Origin: Clostridia bacterium
GTDB lineage: Bacteria; Bacillota; Clostridia; Oscillospirales; CAG-272
NCBI GenBank assembly: GCA_017408535.1
Contig: JAFQUL010000031.1
Coordinates: 1-20,287, forward strand
Length of the DNA stretch: 20,287 nucleotides
Direction: 5' to 3'
Position numbers and translations under genes: made by a program. Shown piece after piece: positions 18,491 through 20,287 of the stretch. Position 1 is the stretch's first letter; each line of letters begins with the position of its first letter. The notes under the pieces are model-generated. The model searched no databases. It had not been told where the DNA came from and saw only the letters and a program-made list of their open reading frames with translations.

Positions 18491-20287
18491 ATGAAGAAAA
18501 CACATTTTTTTACAGTTCTGACCGCCTTTATTCTGGCAGTGTCCTTTCTGTCATTTACAGCCTTTGCGGAAAATGACACTCCCCCGGCACAGATGGAGGA
18601 GGATACTGATACCACACTTCTGATAGACGGCTTTGAGGATAATGCCGAGCTTTCCGGCTGGAATAGCGATACGGAGGGCGTTATTATTGCGGTGAGCGAT
18701 TACGGAAGCGGAGAAGAGGCCGGTACTGGGCTGTCAGTCACAAGGCCTTACTTCCCTGACGAGGGAGAGGTCCCGCTGACTGTATCAAAGGTATTTTCTC
18801 AGCCGCTTGACCTGAAATACTATAAAACAGTCTCTTTTGATTTTATCCAAGAGTCTGAGAATGAAGAAAAAAGCTTTGAAGTCACGGTGGAGATCATCGG
18901 CGAAAATGAAAGTGCAAAATATCAAAGAAGCTATACTGCAGGAAAGGTCAAGGGGCTGTCGGCAGATATATCCGCTCTTGACTACAGAGACGGAATAAAG
19001 GAAATAAGGATAACCGCCGCTGTTCCCCACGACCCCGATAACCAGACGTTGTCCTTCGCAATAGACAATCTTCTGGCAGAGGGATATATGGATCCCGAGA
19101 TCTATGACAGATTTCTGTCAACGGATTACTATACGTCAAACGGAAAGGTACAGTACAGCGAAGGTTATATACTTTTTGCCCCCGAGGATGACAAATACCT
19201 GTCCACCACTGTCCCGGCATTCAGAAAAGATTCCGCAGACGGTATTCTCATCGAGCTCGAGGGAGGAGATTACAGCGGAAATTTAAGCTTTTCCTACGTT
19301 ACGTCAGACGGCGGTACATATATCGGTGACAGCGCGATCCGGATAAGTGTATCCTCTTCCGGCGGAATATATTATGCAGAAGCGCCTGATATTGCCTCTG
19401 CTGTCCGCTGGACAGTAAGGGCAGAGGAAATGACAGGCGAGATAAAAATCAAGCGGATCATCCCGGTAGAGTTGGGACTCAGTCGATTCTCTTCACAGCC
19501 GGGAACTTATTCTGACGCAAAGCTGGCAAACGGCGGCAAGACTGTCCGTGTTACCGGAAGTATAATCTCAGACGTGGTATCAAAGCACAGCGGTTCACGT
19601 CTCGGGTTGTTCTCTCTGTCTGCCGGTGAGGGTGTGGATACTATACTCAGCGGAGAAAAAAAGCCGCTGTCCACCACTCCCATATCAATGAAGTTCGACT
19701 TTAAGATAGCGGTAACAGCCGACGATCCACAGGCTGTTGCAAGACGGTATCTTGTGGCCATTCTGCCAAACGACAGTACTGCATCACACGTTTTTATAGG
19801 CTCTCCCGTATTTATATCCAATCCCTACGGTCAGAGTTCATCCGCCACCGGTAAGAGCGGCAATATGTACGACGGTTTTACAGTGGGCAGCTCAAATCAA
19901 ATAAGCAGCGGCGGCTTTACCGTAATAGACGTAGATCTGTCTCTGCTCTGCTCTCACAGCGGTACGGGAGAGATGCACAAAGCCGGCAACATCTTCCGCT
20001 ACTATAACACCGATTATCTGAGTGTTCTTGACAGAAAGATCAAGGCGCTGTGCTGTAGTGAGATATATCTGCGCTTTACCGCCTCCCAAAAGGAAGGAGA
20101 AGACGGCTATCCCGGGCACCCTCTCCTTGCCGTAAACGGCTCTGAAGGTACCGACTTTTATATGGTAAGCAATTTTCTCTCCTCCCGCTACAGCGGCGGA
20201 GAGAACGGGAAGATAAGCGGCTTTATTTTAGGTTATGCCGCAAACATGAGGGATAGTATCTCCCCGGACTCTTCCCTTTCCTTTTCA
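18491..20287 (+). CDS. Large secreted protein, possible DUF5722-type glycosidase-fold protein (3' end cut by window)
   Basis: The frame is open for 599 codons to the window end. Residues 1-26 are a clear Sec signal peptide (two lysines, hydrophobic core, cleavage after AFA). Residues about 35-200 and 210-320 are beta-rich segments resembling carbohydrate-binding jelly rolls (LLIDGFEDNAELSGW; FAIDNLLAEGYMD). From about 475 (TVIDVDLSLLC) the pattern changes to alternating strands and helices: NIFRYYNTDYLSVLDRKIKA and, at 556-585, NFLSSRYSGG ... GFILGYAAN, which recalls the start of DUF5722 TIM-barrel proteins. That assignment is tentative; the part that would hold catalytic residues lies mostly beyond the window. 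ATG 18491 is chosen for GAGGA 5 bases upstream; an in-frame ATG at 18473 lacks an SD. The wall anchor or dockerin status is unknown. Confidence 0.75.
   Translation, partial: MKKTHFFTVLTAFILAVSFLSFTAFAENDTPPAQMEEDTDTTLLIDGFEDNAELSGWNSDTEGVIIAVSDYGSGEEAGTGLSVTRPYFPDEGEVPLTVSKVFSQPLDLKYYKTVSFDFIQESENEEKSFEVTVEIIGENESAKYQRSYTAGKVKGLSADISALDYRDGIKEIRITAAVPHDPDNQTLSFAIDNLLAEGYMDPEIYDRFLSTDYYTSNGKVQYSEGYILFAPEDDKYLSTTVPAFRKDSADGILIELEGGDYSGNLSFSYVTSDGGTYIGDSAIRISVSSSGGIYYAEAPDIASAVRWTVRAEEMTGEIKIKRIIPVELGLSRFSSQPGTYSDAKLANGGKTVRVTGSIISDVVSKHSGSRLGLFSLSAGEGVDTILSGEKKPLSTTPISMKFDFKIAVTADDPQAVARRYLVAILPNDSTASHVFIGSPVFISNPYGQSSSATGKSGNMYDGFTVGSSNQISSGGFTVIDVDLSLLCSHSGTGEMHKAGNIFRYYNTDYLSVLDRKIKALCCSEIYLRFTASQKEGEDGYPGHPLLAVNGSEGTDFYMVSNFLSSRYSGGENGKISGFILGYAANMRDSISPDSSLSFS

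Overview
The window reads as chromosomal DNA from an anaerobic Bacillota of class Clostridia, probably a gut or rumen Oscillospirales/Ruminococcaceae-type bacterium. The grounds are the Firmicutes-type order rimP-nusA-rnpM(ylxR)-ylxQ-infB, a clostridial sensory [FeFe]-hydrogenase-like gene set, plant-polysaccharide enzymes, strong purine-rich Shine-Dalgarno (SD) sites and sigma-A promoters with extended -10 boxes. There is no sign of phage, insertion sequence, CRISPR or tRNA genes. Family calls come from motif recognition by eye; nothing was searched.

Layout. (1) 10-3518, minus strand: M42 metallopeptidase, two cytoplasmic GH43 glycosidases (the second with a CBM6-like C-terminal domain) and a small two-helix membrane protein, read from a strong promoter at 3574-3602. 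(2) 3656-7994, plus strand: a divergent promoter drives a DRTGG protein, an RsbW-like ATPase, a 440-aa [FeFe]-hydrogenase-like iron-sulfur protein, a sugar isomerase/epimerase-fold protein and a Gfo/Idh/MocA oxidoreductase, all tightly packed and closed by a perfect 36-bp palindromic terminator shared with the convergent neighbour. (3) 7997-12923, minus strand: a small alarmone synthetase with its own likely promoter, then the metH-mtnA-tcdA cluster (methionine synthase without reactivation domain, methylthioribose-1-phosphate isomerase, tRNA t6A dehydratase). (4) 13043-18130, minus strand: rimP-nusA-rnpM-ylxQ-infB, the transcription/translation operon, with a promoter, a possible operator and a leader hairpin upstream; rbfA is absent after infB and metH stands in its place. 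(5) 18336-20287, plus strand: a consensus promoter, a structured leader and the first 599 codons of a secreted multidomain protein that looks like a DUF5722-type glycosidase-fold protein, cut by the window end.

How they may work together. Regions 1, 2 (last two genes) and 5 point to carbohydrate use: secreted protein outside the cell, GH43 enzymes on imported oligosaccharides, isomerase and oxidoreductase on released sugars. The hydrogenase-like trio looks like a redox or H2 sensing module and shares a transcript with the sugar genes, which is the most unusual arrangement here. Regions 3 and 4 are housekeeping: methionine/one-carbon metabolism, (p)ppGpp signalling and ribosome/transcription factors.
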